DNA of 64,000 nt from CAWKGV01 sp963849305 (GCA_963849305.1 CAWKGV010000006.1:248001-312000), one strand, 5' to 3'. Positions 28,667-37,515 are shown, counted from the first letter of the stretch. The notes: generated from the sequence alone by a model not told the origin. Program-made: numbers and translations.

Positions 28667-29073
28667 ACCGCGCCCTTCACGGCACGTAATACCCGCGACA
28701 GAGCCTTCTCACTGACGGATGCACCGACCTTCACCCGCACGCCATTGGGAAGCGCGATCTCGATCTTGCTGGTGCGTTCTTCCCGCTGCTCGCCTGTCGG
28801 CAACCGCGGCTCAGGTGCCACCAGCAGTGCCGGCGGCGCTTCATTTGTCCGACCGATCACGCCAATCGGCCTGAACTCCATCGGCTCCGCCCTGTGCGGC
28901 GGCATGGCCGCCTTCGCCACCGATCGCCAGTTGTAGAGCAGGCTCTCCGATAGCCCATGACGCCGCGCGACCATCGCAACGCGGCCACCTTCCGCCTCCA
29001 CCTCAGCGAGCAGAGCCGCCTTCTCTTCCCCCGTCCACTTCCGCCGGCGCGTGACGATCTCCGCCTCGGTCAT
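28663..29073 (-). CDS. tnpA: IS66 accessory protein TnpA (helix-turn-helix)
   Basis: This 136-residue first gene of the element has a transposase_8-type helix-turn-helix at its N-terminus (RKWTGEEKAALLAEVEAEGG and VAMVARRHGLSESLLYNWR). In IS66 elements this protein probably binds the ends. It is followed by a linker and the segment KIEIALPNGVRVKVGASVSE. The start ATG lies 97 bases inside the right inverted repeat. Confidence 0.93.
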   Translation of the reverse strand: MTEAEIVTRRRKWTGEEKAALLAEVEAEGGRVAMVARRHGLSESLLYNWRSVAKAAMPPHRAEPMEFRPIGVIGRTNEAPPALLVAPEPRLPTGEQREERTSKIEIALPNGVRVKVGASVSEKALSRVLRAVKGAV

Positions 29074-29497
29074 TCAGCCTCCTTCTGGAACACTCCAGAA
29101 GGAGGCTCCCGAAGCAGCAACATCTCTGACCGCGCCGCACGCCGCCAGACGGGTCACACCAAACGCTTACTCTGCTCCTGTCGAAAACAGATCAGGAAAT
29201 AGCCCAATCTCTGGAATTCAAATTCGAAGACGACGAGGTTGAGTCAGCCGACCGGATTGCGCAGTATCGCCGTCATTATAGGTTCTATCCGCAATTCCTA
29301 AGATGGGCATACTGACCTCGGCTACAGGCAGAGACAGGGCTTGCCTACCAGCCAAGCTGCTACAACGTGTAGCATGTTAGTCAGCTAGATAATCGCCCGC
29401 CTTTCGTCAGGGGGTTGGACCTTTTTGCCCAACTCGCTAGGAGCTATCCAACCCGAGATCCGGACAGCTTGCCGATGACCCACAAACAGGAGAGGAG

Positions 29498-31321
29498 CTA
29501 TTCCACCGTCACCGACTTCGCTAAATTGCGTGGCTGATCGACATCGGTGCCCTTCAGCACCGCGACATGATACGCGAGCAACTGCACCGGGATCGCATAC
29601 AGGATCGGCGCCACGAACGGATCGACCGCCGGCAGAACCACCGTCTCGGCGGCGATGCCGCGCAGCTTCGCCGCACCGGCCTCGTCGCTGAACACGATCA
29701 CCTGCCCGCCGCGCGCCGCCGCCTCTTGCAGATTGGAGGCGGTCTTTTCGAACAACGGGCCAGACGGCGCGATCGCCACCACCGGAACCGCCGGGTCGAT
29801 CAGCGCGATCGGGCCGTGCTTCATCTCCCCGGCGGCATAGCCCTCGGCGTGGATGTAGCTAATCTCCTTGAGCTTCAGCGCCCCTTCCAGCGCGATCGGG
29901 AAGCAGTTGCCGCGGCCGAGATAGAGCACGTCGCGGGCTTTGGCCACGCGCGCGGCGATCGCCTGGATCGCCTCGTCCTTCTCCAGCACCTCCGCCGCGC
30001 GGCCCGGCACTTCGAGCAGTGCCGCGGTCATCGCCGCCTCCTGCTCGACCGTGATCGCACCGCGCGCTCGCGCCGCCGCCAGCGCGAGACAGGCGAGCAC
30101 CGCGAGCTGCGCGGTGAACGCCTTGGTGCTGGCCACCCCGATCTCCGGGCCGGCCACCGTCTCCAGCACGCAATCCGACTCGCGCGCCATGCTGCTCTCG
30201 GGGACGTTGACGATCGAGAGCACATGCTGGCCCTGCTCGCGCATGTAGCGCAGCGCTGCCATCGTGTCGGCGGTCTCGCCCGATTGGCTGACCAGCAGGC
30301 CGAGCCCGCCCTCCGGCATCGGCGGCGTGCGGTAGCGGAACTCGCTCGCCACGTCGCCGTCGGCGGGGATGCGGGCGATCGCCTCGAACCACCAGCGCCC
30401 GACCAGGCCGGCATAGAACGCCGACCCGCAGGCGCTCAGCGTGATCCGCGAGACGCGCGCGAGGTCGAGGCCGAGATCGGGCAGCATCACGGCGCGGGTG
30501 GAGGGGTTCACCATGCGGTGCAAGGTGTCGCCGATCACCGCCGGGTGCTCGTGCAGCTCCTTTTCCATGAAATGGCGGAAGTTGCCCTTGCCGATCGCGG
30601 CCCCGGTGAGCTTGGTGAGCCGCACCGCGCGCTCCACCACATGGCCGCCGGCATCGAAGAATCGCGCGCCCTTGCGGTCCAGCACCGTCCAATCGCCGTC
30701 ATGGAGATAGGCGATCCGGCGGGTGAGCGGGGCCAGCGCCAGGGCGTCCGAGCCAACATACATCTCGTCGTCGCCGAAACCGACCGCGAGCGGCGCGCCG
30801 TGCTGGGCGCCGACGATCAGCTCCGGGTGGCCGGCGAAGATCATCGCCAAGGCATAGGCGCCCTGAAGCCGGCGGAACGCCGCGCCGGCGGCCGAGATCG
30901 GATCCATGCCGCGCTTGAGGTTCAGATCGACCAATTGCGCGACGGTCTCGGTGTCGGTCTCAGTAGAGAATTCCTGGCCCTCCGCCTCCAGCTCCTCGCG
31001 CAACTCCGCGTGGTTCTCGATGATACCGTTGTGGACGATCGAAACCCGCGCGGTGCCGTGCGGGTGCGCGTTGCCCTCGGTCGGCGCGCCGTGCGTGGCC
31101 CAGCGGGTATGGCCGATGCCCGTGGTGCCGGGCAGCGGGGCGCGATCGAGGGCGGCGGCGAGATTGCCGAGCTTGCCCTCGGCGCGGCGGCGGTCGATGT
31201 GACCGTTCACCAAGGTTGCGACGCCGGCGCTGTCATAGCCGCGATATTCGAGCCGCCGCAGCGCCTCCACCAGCAGCGGGGCCGCTTGGTGGGTGCCGAT
31301 CACGCCGATGATGCCGCACAT
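29498..31321 (-). CDS. glmS: glutamine--fructose-6-phosphate aminotransferase (isomerizing)
   Basis: This 607-residue enzyme makes glucosamine-6-phosphate from fructose-6-phosphate and glutamine, the entry step of peptidoglycan and lipopolysaccharide amino sugars. The N-terminal class II amidotransferase domain begins MCGIIGVIG with the nucleophilic Cys2, and has GHTRWATHGAPTEGNAHPH and VHNGIIENHAELREELEAEG. Two SIS domains follow (LSACGSAFYAGLVGRWWFE; LVSQSGETADTMAALRYM; YLGRGNCFPIALEGALKLKE). The C-terminus ends in DQPRNLAKSVTVE, diagnostic of GlmS. Length is normal. It sits two bases downstream of glmU, so the two pathway genes form an operon. Confidence 0.97.
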   Translation of the reverse strand: MCGIIGVIGTHQAAPLLVEALRRLEYRGYDSAGVATLVNGHIDRRRAEGKLGNLAAALDRAPLPGTTGIGHTRWATHGAPTEGNAHPHGTARVSIVHNGIIENHAELREELEAEGQEFSTETDTETVAQLVDLNLKRGMDPISAAGAAFRRLQGAYALAMIFAGHPELIVGAQHGAPLAVGFGDDEMYVGSDALALAPLTRRIAYLHDGDWTVLDRKGARFFDAGGHVVERAVRLTKLTGAAIGKGNFRHFMEKELHEHPAVIGDTLHRMVNPSTRAVMLPDLGLDLARVSRITLSACGSAFYAGLVGRWWFEAIARIPADGDVASEFRYRTPPMPEGGLGLLVSQSGETADTMAALRYMREQGQHVLSIVNVPESSMARESDCVLETVAGPEIGVASTKAFTAQLAVLACLALAAARARGAITVEQEAAMTAALLEVPGRAAEVLEKDEAIQAIAARVAKARDVLYLGRGNCFPIALEGALKLKEISYIHAEGYAAGEMKHGPIALIDPAVPVVAIAPSGPLFEKTASNLQEAAARGGQVIVFSDEAGAAKLRGIAAETVVLPAVDPFVAPILYAIPVQLLAYHVAVLKGTDVDQPRNLAKSVTVE

Positions 31322-31323
31322 GG

Positions 31324-32643
31324 CTAAGGTCTCTTTCGTTGCTGCCGAGCGCGGAACTCGGCCGCGCCATCATGTTTTTCCACCTGCCGGCCGCGCGCCA
31401 GGGCCAGCGCGTCCGGCGCCACGTCCGCGGTGATGACGCTGCCGGCACCCACCATCGCGCCGTCGCCGACCGCGACCGGAGCCACCAGCGCCGTGTTCGA
31501 ACCGATGAAGGCGCCGGCGCCGATCGTCGTGCGATGCTTGGCGAAGCCGTCGTAATTGCAGGTGATCGTGCCGGCGCCGATGTTGCTGGCGGCGCCGACC
31601 TCGGCATCGCCCAGATAGCTGAGGTGATTGGCCTTGGCCCCCGCGCCCAGAGTGGCGGCCTTCAGCTCCACGAAGTTGCCGATATGAACGCCCTCGGCCA
31701 GCGCGGTCCCGGGGCGCAGCCGGGCGAACGGGCCGATAACGCAGCCCTTGCCCACCGCGCAGCCTTCCAGATGGCTGAACGCGCGAATCTCGGCGCCGCG
31801 CCCGACCCGCACGCCGGGGCCGAACACCACGTTCGGTTCGATCGTCACATCCGGCTCCAGCACCGTGTCGGCGCACAGGAACACCGAACCGGGGTCGGTC
31901 ATGCTGACCCCAGCCTCCATCGCCGCCGCGCGCAGCCAGGCTTGAACCAAGGCCTCCGCCGCCGCCAGCTCGGCGCGCGCGTTAATGCCGGACAGCTCCG
32001 CCTCGGGCGCCTCCAGAGCGGCCACGCGCGCTCCCTCGGCCCGCGCGAGCGTTACCACGTCGGTCAGGTAGTGCTCGCCGTTGGCGTTGTCGGGGCCCAC
32101 GTCGCGCAGCCAGCGCGCCATGTCGGCGGCGGTGGCGCACAGCCCACCGCCGTTGCATAGCGTTATGTCGCGCTCATCGGCGGAGGCGTCGGCCCATTCG
32201 ACGATGCGTTCGACGAAGCCGCCCTCCCCGATCACCCGTCCGTAGCGGCCTGGGTCGGCCCGGTGCATGGCGAGCAAGGCAAGCCCGACATCGCCCTCCA
32301 CGCGGCGCGCCAGCAGCCGGCGCAGCGTTTCGGGGCGGACCAGCGGGTTGTCGGCATAGAGCACCGCCACCTCGCCCGCGCCGAACCAGGGCGCGGCTTG
32401 AAGCGCGGCGTGCGCGGTTCCCAGCCGCTCGGCCTGCACCACGCACCGATGCGGCGCGGCGGCCCGCTCCAACTCCGGCATGTCCGGCCCGACCACGACC
32501 ACGATCCGGTCGAACGCCTGCTCGCAGCTCGCGAGCAAATGGCGCAGCATCGGCCGCCCGGCGATCTTGTGCAGCGCCTTGGGCTTGGCGGACTTCATCC
32601 GCGTGCCATGTCCGGCGGCGAGGATGACGGCGGTTGCTGGCAT
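31324..32643 (-). CDS. glmU: bifunctional GlcN-1-P acetyltransferase / GlcNAc-1-P uridyltransferase
   Basis: The 439-residue protein makes UDP-N-acetylglucosamine. The N-terminal pyrophosphorylase domain has AVILAAGHGTRMKSAKPKAL and later VLYADNPLVRPETL; the C-terminal half is a left-handed beta helix of hexapeptide repeats (VFGPGVRVGRGAEIRAFSHL, VHIGNFVELKAATLGAGAKA, NHLSYLGDAEVGAASNIGAG). The start ATG 32643 has a GGGA site ahead; a GTG at 32661 would add six residues. It precedes glmS on the minus strand and is divergent from the HAD phosphatase gene. Confidence 0.96.
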   Translation of the reverse strand: MPATAVILAAGHGTRMKSAKPKALHKIAGRPMLRHLLASCEQAFDRIVVVVGPDMPELERAAAPHRCVVQAERLGTAHAALQAAPWFGAGEVAVLYADNPLVRPETLRRLLARRVEGDVGLALLAMHRADPGRYGRVIGEGGFVERIVEWADASADERDITLCNGGGLCATAADMARWLRDVGPDNANGEHYLTDVVTLARAEGARVAALEAPEAELSGINARAELAAAEALVQAWLRAAAMEAGVSMTDPGSVFLCADTVLEPDVTIEPNVVFGPGVRVGRGAEIRAFSHLEGCAVGKGCVIGPFARLRPGTALAEGVHIGNFVELKAATLGAGAKANHLSYLGDAEVGAASNIGAGTITCNYDGFAKHRTTIGAGAFIGSNTALVAPVAVGDGAMVGAGSVITADVAPDALALARGRQVEKHDGAAEFRARQQRKRP

Positions 32644-32745
32644 CGCGGTCCCTTGTTTCACTGCCGTTCGGATAGCGGCTGCGCCGCCGGATTGTCAAAA
32701 CTCGGCTATGTGAGATCGTTCACTTTGCGTGTCGGAGATCAACCA

Positions 32746-33399
32746 TTGGCGCCGACCCTGCTGCTCGACCTGGACGGAACGATCGTGGATTCGGTGCCGG
32801 ACCTCGCCGCGGCGCTGAACCGGCTGATGCGAAGTCGCGGACTGGCGCCGTTCTCGGAGGTGGAGACCGCGAGATTGGTGGGCGACGGGGTGGAGCGCCT
32901 GGTGGAGCGCGCCTTCGCTGCGCGGGCCGCCGCCGCGGACGGGCGCGCCATCGACGCCTATGTGGCCGACTATGGCGCCAACTACGCGGTCGCCACCCGC
33001 CTCTACCCGGATGTGGCCGGAACGCTGCGGGCCATGCGCGCGTCGGGGTGGCGCCTCGCCGTCTGCACCAACAAGCTCGAACGGCCGGCACGGGCCTTGC
33101 TCGCGAGCCTTGGGCTCGCCGGCCTGTTCGCCGCGATCGGCGGGGGAGACAGCTTCCCGGCGCGCAAGCCCGACCCGGCGCATCTGCTGGCGACGCTGCT
33201 GGCGGCCGGCGGCGAGCCCGCGCAGTCGGTCATGACCGGCGATCACCGCAACGACGTGGCCGCCGCGCACGGTGCGGGGCTACCCTGCATCTTCGCCGCA
33301 TGGGGATACGGCGCGCCGGAAATAGGCCGGGACGCGGACGCGACCGCACGAAGCTTTCGGGATGTCCCCGCGATCGCGCAGCGGCTGCTTGACGTCTAG
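32746..33399 (+). CDS. HAD-family hydrolase, phosphoglycolate phosphatase-like
   Basis: The protein has the HAD nucleophile motif LLLDLDGTIVDSVPDL, motif II VCTNKLERPARALLASLGL, the Lys of motif III in PARKPDPAHLLATLLAAG and motif IV MTGDHRNDVAAAHGAGLPC. These fit the Gph subgroup, which removes 2-phosphoglycolate formed in DNA repair. No ATG is available near the conserved start. TTG 32746 has a GGAG site eight bases upstream and gives 217 residues; GTG 32710 is an alternative. The divergent arrangement with glmU-glmS is common in sphingomonads. Confidence 0.85.
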   Translation: MAPTLLLDLDGTIVDSVPDLAAALNRLMRSRGLAPFSEVETARLVGDGVERLVERAFAARAAAADGRAIDAYVADYGANYAVATRLYPDVAGTLRAMRASGWRLAVCTNKLERPARALLASLGLAGLFAAIGGGDSFPARKPDPAHLLATLLAAGGEPAQSVMTGDHRNDVAAAHGAGLPCIFAAWGYGAPEIGRDADATARSFRDVPAIAQRLLDV

Positions 33400-33435
33400 G
33401 GCCGGGCGGAACGGACTGTCACACAGGAATTGCTT

Positions 33436-34293
33436 TTAGCTCCCGACCTTCCTGATCAGCTCCGCCCAGCGATCCAGGACCGGCAGAATCTCGTCCGTGT
33501 TGGCCGACGAGGACAAGCTCATGGTCACGCGTGCCACTCCGAGGTCACGGAACTGCTTCAGTGTCTCCAAATCCTCCTGCACCGAGAACAGCGTGATCGG
33601 CAGGCTGGCCGGATCGCGGCCGGCTTCCTCGGCCATCCGGCGGAATTCCCTCAACTGATCCTCGATACTGCCGCCGCTGGCGCGGCCGGCGATCGGAATC
33701 CAGCCATCGCCGTAGCGGATCGCGCGGCGCGCCGCGTGCGGAAAGGCGCCGCCCAGGATCACCGGCGGATGCGGCTTCCGCGCCGGCTTGGGCCAGGCCA
33801 TCATCGGCGGGAACTCGACGAACTCGCCGTGGTACTCGGGCTTCGTTTGCGTCCAGATCGCCTTCATCGCCTCGACCTGCTCGCGCATCCGCTTGAAGCG
33901 GGTGGCGAACACGGTGCCGTGGTCCTCCATCTCCTCGGCGTTCCAGCCGCCGCCGATGCCGAACAGGAACCGCCCGCCCGAGACCTGGTCGAGCGAGGCC
34001 ACGACCTTGGCGGTTTGGATCGTGTCGCGCTGGATCACCAGGCAGACTCCGGTGCCGAGCTTGAGCCGCGAGGTGACGGCGGCGGCCACTGTCAGCACCA
34101 CGAACGGGTCCAGCGCGTCGTAATAGGGCTTCGGCAGTTCCCCGCCGCCCGGCCAAGGAGAGCGGCGCGACAGCGGGATATGCGAATGCTCCGGCGCCCA
34201 AAGCGACTCGAAGCCGCGTTCTTCCAGCGCCCGGGCCAGCTCCGCCGGCTGGATCGAGTAGTCGGTGGTGAAAATAGATGCCCCAAAATCCAT
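33436..34293 (-). CDS. LLM-class (luciferase-like) oxidoreductase, F420-type subfamily
   Basis: This 285-residue TIM-barrel protein has LARALEERGFESLWAPEHSH, RLKLGTGVCLVIQRDTIQTA, the flavin-site segment LDQVSGGRFLFGIGGGWNAE and the PHPPVILGGAFPHAARRAIR block. These fit the LLM flavin/F420-dependent oxidoreductases whose annotation often reads TIGR03619 subfamily. It transfers hydride or oxygen to an unknown substrate; whether it uses F420 or FMN cannot be decided here. A Rieske protein gene lies 15 bases upstream on the same strand, so an electron-transfer link is plausible. Confidence 0.85.
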   Translation of the reverse strand: MDFGASIFTTDYSIQPAELARALEERGFESLWAPEHSHIPLSRRSPWPGGGELPKPYYDALDPFVVLTVAAAVTSRLKLGTGVCLVIQRDTIQTAKVVASLDQVSGGRFLFGIGGGWNAEEMEDHGTVFATRFKRMREQVEAMKAIWTQTKPEYHGEFVEFPPMMAWPKPARKPHPPVILGGAFPHAARRAIRYGDGWIPIAGRASGGSIEDQLREFRRMAEEAGRDPASLPITLFSVQEDLETLKQFRDLGVARVTMSLSSSANTDEILPVLDRWAELIRKVGS

Positions 34294-34308
34294 GACCGTT
34301 TCTCCCCT

Positions 34309-34629
34309 TCAGCTTGGCACGTTAACCAGCAGATCGCCGCCCTGTTGGCGCACCTCGAACACGTCGATGTCCTTCTCGACCGGAGCGCAGAGCGCCTTGC
34401 CGGTGCGCACGTCGAAGCGCCCGGCGTGCAGCGGGCATTCGATCTCGCCCTCTTCCAGCCAACCGTCGGAGAGCTGTGCGTATTCGTGCGTGCAGACGTT
34501 GTCGGTCGCGCGGAACTCGCCGCCCGGCAGATGATAGAGCGCGATCTCGCGCTCGCCCACGCGAACGCCGATCATCCCGTTCTCCGGCACGTCGGCTGCC
34601 GCGGCCACGCGCACCCAGTTCTCCGCCAT
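34309..34629 (-). CDS. Rieske [2Fe-2S] ferredoxin
   Basis: A 106-residue non-haem-dioxygenase type Rieske protein. The cluster ligands are visible in CTHEYAQLSDG (C-x-H) and CPLHAGRFD (C-x-x-H), and the second motif carries the expected spacing. Such ferredoxins pass electrons from a reductase to an oxygenase or similar enzyme. The start MAENWVRVAAAADVPENG at 34629 is family-like; the longer upstream frame is not. Its gene is divergent, 100 bases apart, from a ferredoxin-reductase gene, which is its probable electron donor. Confidence 0.93.
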   Translation of the reverse strand: MAENWVRVAAAADVPENGMIGVRVGEREIALYHLPGGEFRATDNVCTHEYAQLSDGWLEEGEIECPLHAGRFDVRTGKALCAPVEKDIDVFEVRQQGGDLLVNVPS

Positions 34630-34729
34630 CACGATCTCCGCCCGTTGATGGGATGCACCATGCCAGCGGCGGCGGCGCCGGCCAACCCGGGGTATTGGCA
34701 CCATCGACCGCCCGCGCGAGCATCGTAGG

Positions 34730-35953
34730 ATGAGCGGCAGCTCCACGCACATCATAGTCGGCGCCGGCCAGGCCGGGGCCTGGGCGGCAATCGCCATGCG
34801 CCAGGCGGGGTTCTCCGGGCGCATCCTGCTGATCGGCGCGGAACGCTGGCGCCCGTATGAGCGCCCGCCGTTGTCGAAGGCGGTGCTCACCGGCGAGACG
34901 GAGCCGCCGGTGCTGTTCTTCCACGATGAGGGCCGTTATGCCGAACAGGGGATCGAGTTGATGCTCGGCGCGGCGGTGGCCAGGCTTGATCCCGGACGCA
35001 AGCGGGTCCGGCTCGCGGACGGGGGCGAGCTGGGCTATGACCGCCTGCTGCTGGCGACAGGGGGCCGTGCGCGGGCGCTCGCGGTGCCCGGGGGCGAGCG
35101 GGCGCTGCTGTTGCGCACGCTGGAAGACGCGCGCGCCATTCGCGCGCGACTAACGGCAAGGGCACGCCTGGTGTGTATCGGCGCGGGGGTGATCGGCCTC
35201 GAGATCGCGTCCTCGGCACGAACGCGGGGCTGCGAGGTCACGGTGCTGGAAGCGATGGCGCTGCCGATGGGGCGTTGCGTCTCCCCGGAGGCCGCGCGGT
35301 TCGTCGCGGGGCTGCACGCGGGGGCCGGGGTCGAACTCCGTTGCGGTGTGGCGGTGGAGGCGTTGGAACGCCGGGCTGACGGCACGGAGTGCGTGCTCTG
35401 CCGCGGCGGCGAGGCGGTGCCCGCGGACCTGGTCGTGGCCGGGGTCGGGATGGAGCGGAACCTGGCGCTGGCCGAGCAGGCGGGCCTGGCGATCGAGGGC
35501 GGCATCGTCGTGGACGAGCTGGGGCGGACCAGCGCGCCCGACGTGTACGCGGCGGGCGACGTGGCGGCGTTCATTCATCCGCTATACCGCCGGCGGCTGC
35601 GGCTGGAATCCTGGCGGCACGCGCAGAATCACGGCGTCGCGGTCGGGCGGGCGATGTGCGGCGAGGCGGCGCCCTATGATGACGTACCGTGGTTCTGGAC
35701 CGACCAGCACGGGGTCAATCTGCAAGTGGCGGGGCTGCCGGCCGAGGCGGCGCGGACAATCGTGCGCGTCGATGCGCCGCCGGCTTTCGTCGCGGTGCAT
35801 CTCGCCGCGGACGATACGGTGGTGGCGGTGACCGCGGCGAACAGCCCGCGCGACGTGCGCGCCGGCACGGCGCTGATCAAGGTGCGGCGGCCGATCGACC
35901 CGGTGCTGCTGGCGGATTCTGCCGTGCCTTTGCAAAGGCTGATCCCGCGCTGA
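34730..35953 (+). CDS. FAD-dependent ferredoxin reductase (NAD(P)H:ferredoxin type)
   Basis: The 407-residue flavoprotein has an N-terminal FAD-binding motif (HIIVGAGQAGAWAAIAMRQA), the family signature WRPYERPPLSKAVLTGE, a second Rossmann motif for NAD(P)H (RLVCIGAGVIGLEIASSART) and the FAD-contact TSAPDVYAAGDVAAFIHPLY. The C-terminal domain (WRHAQNHGVAVGRAMCGEAA; VPWFWTDQHGVNLQVAG) is that of rubredoxin/ferredoxin reductases of oxygenase systems such as BphA4. It would reduce the Rieske protein encoded divergently beside it. Confidence 0.92.
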   Translation: MSGSSTHIIVGAGQAGAWAAIAMRQAGFSGRILLIGAERWRPYERPPLSKAVLTGETEPPVLFFHDEGRYAEQGIELMLGAAVARLDPGRKRVRLADGGELGYDRLLLATGGRARALAVPGGERALLLRTLEDARAIRARLTARARLVCIGAGVIGLEIASSARTRGCEVTVLEAMALPMGRCVSPEAARFVAGLHAGAGVELRCGVAVEALERRADGTECVLCRGGEAVPADLVVAGVGMERNLALAEQAGLAIEGGIVVDELGRTSAPDVYAAGDVAAFIHPLYRRRLRLESWRHAQNHGVAVGRAMCGEAAPYDDVPWFWTDQHGVNLQVAGLPAEAARTIVRVDAPPAFVAVHLAADDTVVAVTAANSPRDVRAGTALIKVRRPIDPVLLADSAVPLQRLIPR

Positions 35954-35970
35954 GGTCGCTCATTCTGTCT

Positions 35971-36092
35971 GATCGACCCCTCCCCCAACCCCTCCCGCAA
36001 GGGGAGGGGAGTATGTCAGGCGCGGCTTCTGCTCCCCCTCCCCTTGCGGGAGGGGGCCGGGGGGAGGGGTCGCGCAGGGTCAGAACATCGGG
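35971..36092. repeat. pair of inverted GC-rich palindromic repeats (REP/BIME-like)
   Basis: Two copies face each other. Each reads, in the right-hand orientation, CTCCCCTCCCCTTGCGGGAG followed by GGG..GGGGGAGGGGTCG and then a CAGACAG or CAGGGTCAGA tail, and each can form a stem (CCCTCCC with GGGAGGG around TTGC). The same unit recurs at 50535-50585 and 53051-53152. It lies between the reductase and MFS genes and may act as a transcription end or as a mobile extragenic palindrome. Confidence 0.8.
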
Positions 36093-36105
36093 GCCGCTGG
36101 TATAA

Positions 36106-37515
36106 GTGCCCGAGATGCCGGCCTCCACCGCCCTCCCCGCCGACGGCCTCCCGCCGCGCGAGCGGGTCCGCGCCATGACCACGATCGCGATCGCGGTCGC
36201 GATGTCGGTACTCGATTCGGCGATCGCCAACATCGCCCTGCCCACCATCGCCCGCGAGCTGCACGCCACGCCCGCCGCGTCGATCTGGGTGGTGAACGCC
36301 TACCAGCTGGCGGTGACGGTCTCGCTCCTGCCGCTCGCCTCGCTCGGCGACATCATCGGCTATCGGCGTGTCTATTGGGCCGGGCTCGCCGTATTCACTG
36401 CCGCGTCGGGCGCCTGTGCGCTGTCGCACTCGCTGCCGATTCTGGTGGCCGCGCGCGTGGTACAGGGCTTCGGCGGCGCCGGCATCATGAGCGTGAACAC
36501 CGCGCTGGTGCGCTTCATCTTCCCACGCGCCATGCTGGGGCGCGGCATCGGCTTCAACGCCTTCATCGTGGCGACCTCCTCGGCCACCGGCCCCACTGTC
36601 GCAGCGGGGATCCTGTCGGTGGCGAGCTGGCATTGGCTGTTCGCGGTGAACGTGCCGCTCGGCATCATCGCCCTCTGGCTCGCCGCTCGCGTCCTGCCGC
36701 TCACGCCGCGGACCGGCCATCGCTTCGACCTGGCCGGTGCGGGCCTGAACGCGGCCACGTTCGGGCTGCTCATGATCGCGGTGGACGAGATCGGGCGCGG
36801 CGAACGCATGATCTGGGCAGCGGCCGAGCTGGTCGCCGCCGCCGCGTTCGGGCTGGTGTTCTACCTGCGCGAACGGGCGCTCACGGCGCCGATGCTGCCC
36901 ATCGACCTATTTCGCCGGCCGGTGTTCGCGCTCTCGGTCGGCACGTCGATCTGCTCGTTCACGGCGCAGACCCTGGCCTACGTCTCGCTGCCGTTCCTAT
37001 TCGAGGATGTGGGCCGGATGTCGCAAATCGAGACCGGGCTGTTGATCACGCCCTGGCCGGCGATCGTGGTCATCGTCGCCCCGATCGCCGGACGGCTGTC
37101 GGACCGCTTCTCGCCGGGACTGCTCGGGGCGATGGGCCTGGCGGTGATGACGGTGGGAATGGGGCTGCTGCTGGTTATGCCAGCCACTGCGGGCTGGAGC
37201 GACATCGCCTGGCGGATGGCCGTCTGCGGCTTCGGCTTCGGCTTCTTTCAGTCGCCCAACAACCGGCTGCTGATCGCGGCGGCGCCGCCCGAACGCAGCG
37301 GCGGGGCGAGCGGGATGTTGTCCACCGCGCGCCTGATCGGGCAGACGACCGGCAGCGCGCTGGTCGCGCTGACCTTCGGGCTGGGCGCGGCGGCGGGAAC
37401 GGGGATCGCGGGCGGGGTGCGCCTGTCGCTGCTGGCGGGCGTGATCGCGGCCGGCGCCGCCACGATCATCAGCTTCGTGCGCCTGGGGCAGATGCGCGAG
37501 CCGCGCCCGGCTTAA
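36106..37515 (+). CDS. MFS transporter, DHA2-like drug exporter
   Basis: The 469-residue protein has 14 predicted hydrophobic segments and MFS motifs: VLDSAIANIALPTIARELHA near the first helix, LGDIIGYRRVYWAGLAVFTA (motif A), and a C-terminal half with AGRLSDRFSPGLLGAMGLAV. DHA2 exporters pump cationic drugs out in exchange for protons. The start is GTG 36106 or ATG 36115; both are short and cannot be separated. It follows directly after the palindromic repeats and is monocistronic. Confidence 0.88.
   Translation: MPEMPASTALPADGLPPRERVRAMTTIAIAVAMSVLDSAIANIALPTIARELHATPAASIWVVNAYQLAVTVSLLPLASLGDIIGYRRVYWAGLAVFTAASGACALSHSLPILVAARVVQGFGGAGIMSVNTALVRFIFPRAMLGRGIGFNAFIVATSSATGPTVAAGILSVASWHWLFAVNVPLGIIALWLAARVLPLTPRTGHRFDLAGAGLNAATFGLLMIAVDEIGRGERMIWAAAELVAAAAFGLVFYLRERALTAPMLPIDLFRRPVFALSVGTSICSFTAQTLAYVSLPFLFEDVGRMSQIETGLLITPWPAIVVIVAPIAGRLSDRFSPGLLGAMGLAVMTVGMGLLLVMPATAGWSDIAWRMAVCGFGFGFFQSPNNRLLIAAAPPERSGGASGMLSTARLIGQTTGSALVALTFGLGAAAGTGIAGGVRLSLLAGVIAAGAATIISFVRLGQMREPRPA

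Larger units (their letters stand above)
26636..29170. mobile_element. complete IS66-family insertion sequence
   Basis: The element is 2535 bp and bounded by matching inverted repeats: GTAAGCGTTTGGTGACGACC at the left and GTAAGCGTTTGGTGTGACCC read inward from 29170. It carries the full tnpA-tnpB-tnpC set in one orientation on the minus strand and is flanked by a perfect 8-bp duplication. Nothing visible is broken, so it is probably recent and potentially active. Confidence 0.95.
25765..29315 (+). pseudogene. uncharacterised defence-island protein, split by an IS66 element
   Basis: The gene starts at ATG 25765, overlapping the ATPase gene, and is open to 26635. An IS66 element with an 8-bp duplication (TCTGCTCC) interrupts it. 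Removing the element and one copy of the duplication joins the frame to LLLSKTDQEIAQSLEFKF and on to QYRRHYRFYPQFLRWAY, stop at 29313-29315, giving 335 residues in perfect frame. Segments YVYSSMGGKFLEDHRALHMA, ELVSIDENERVVARQNFN and FVTWLDYTAPKD are spaced like motifs I, II and IV of a Rossmann-type methyltransferase, but this is only a resemblance. I know no function for it. The interrupted product would lack its last 45 residues. Confidence 0.8.

Noticed and set aside
29344..29380. Hairpin GCTACA..TGTAGC as an rho-independent terminator or tRNA piece
   Set aside because: Stem of only six pairs, no T run and no cloverleaf.
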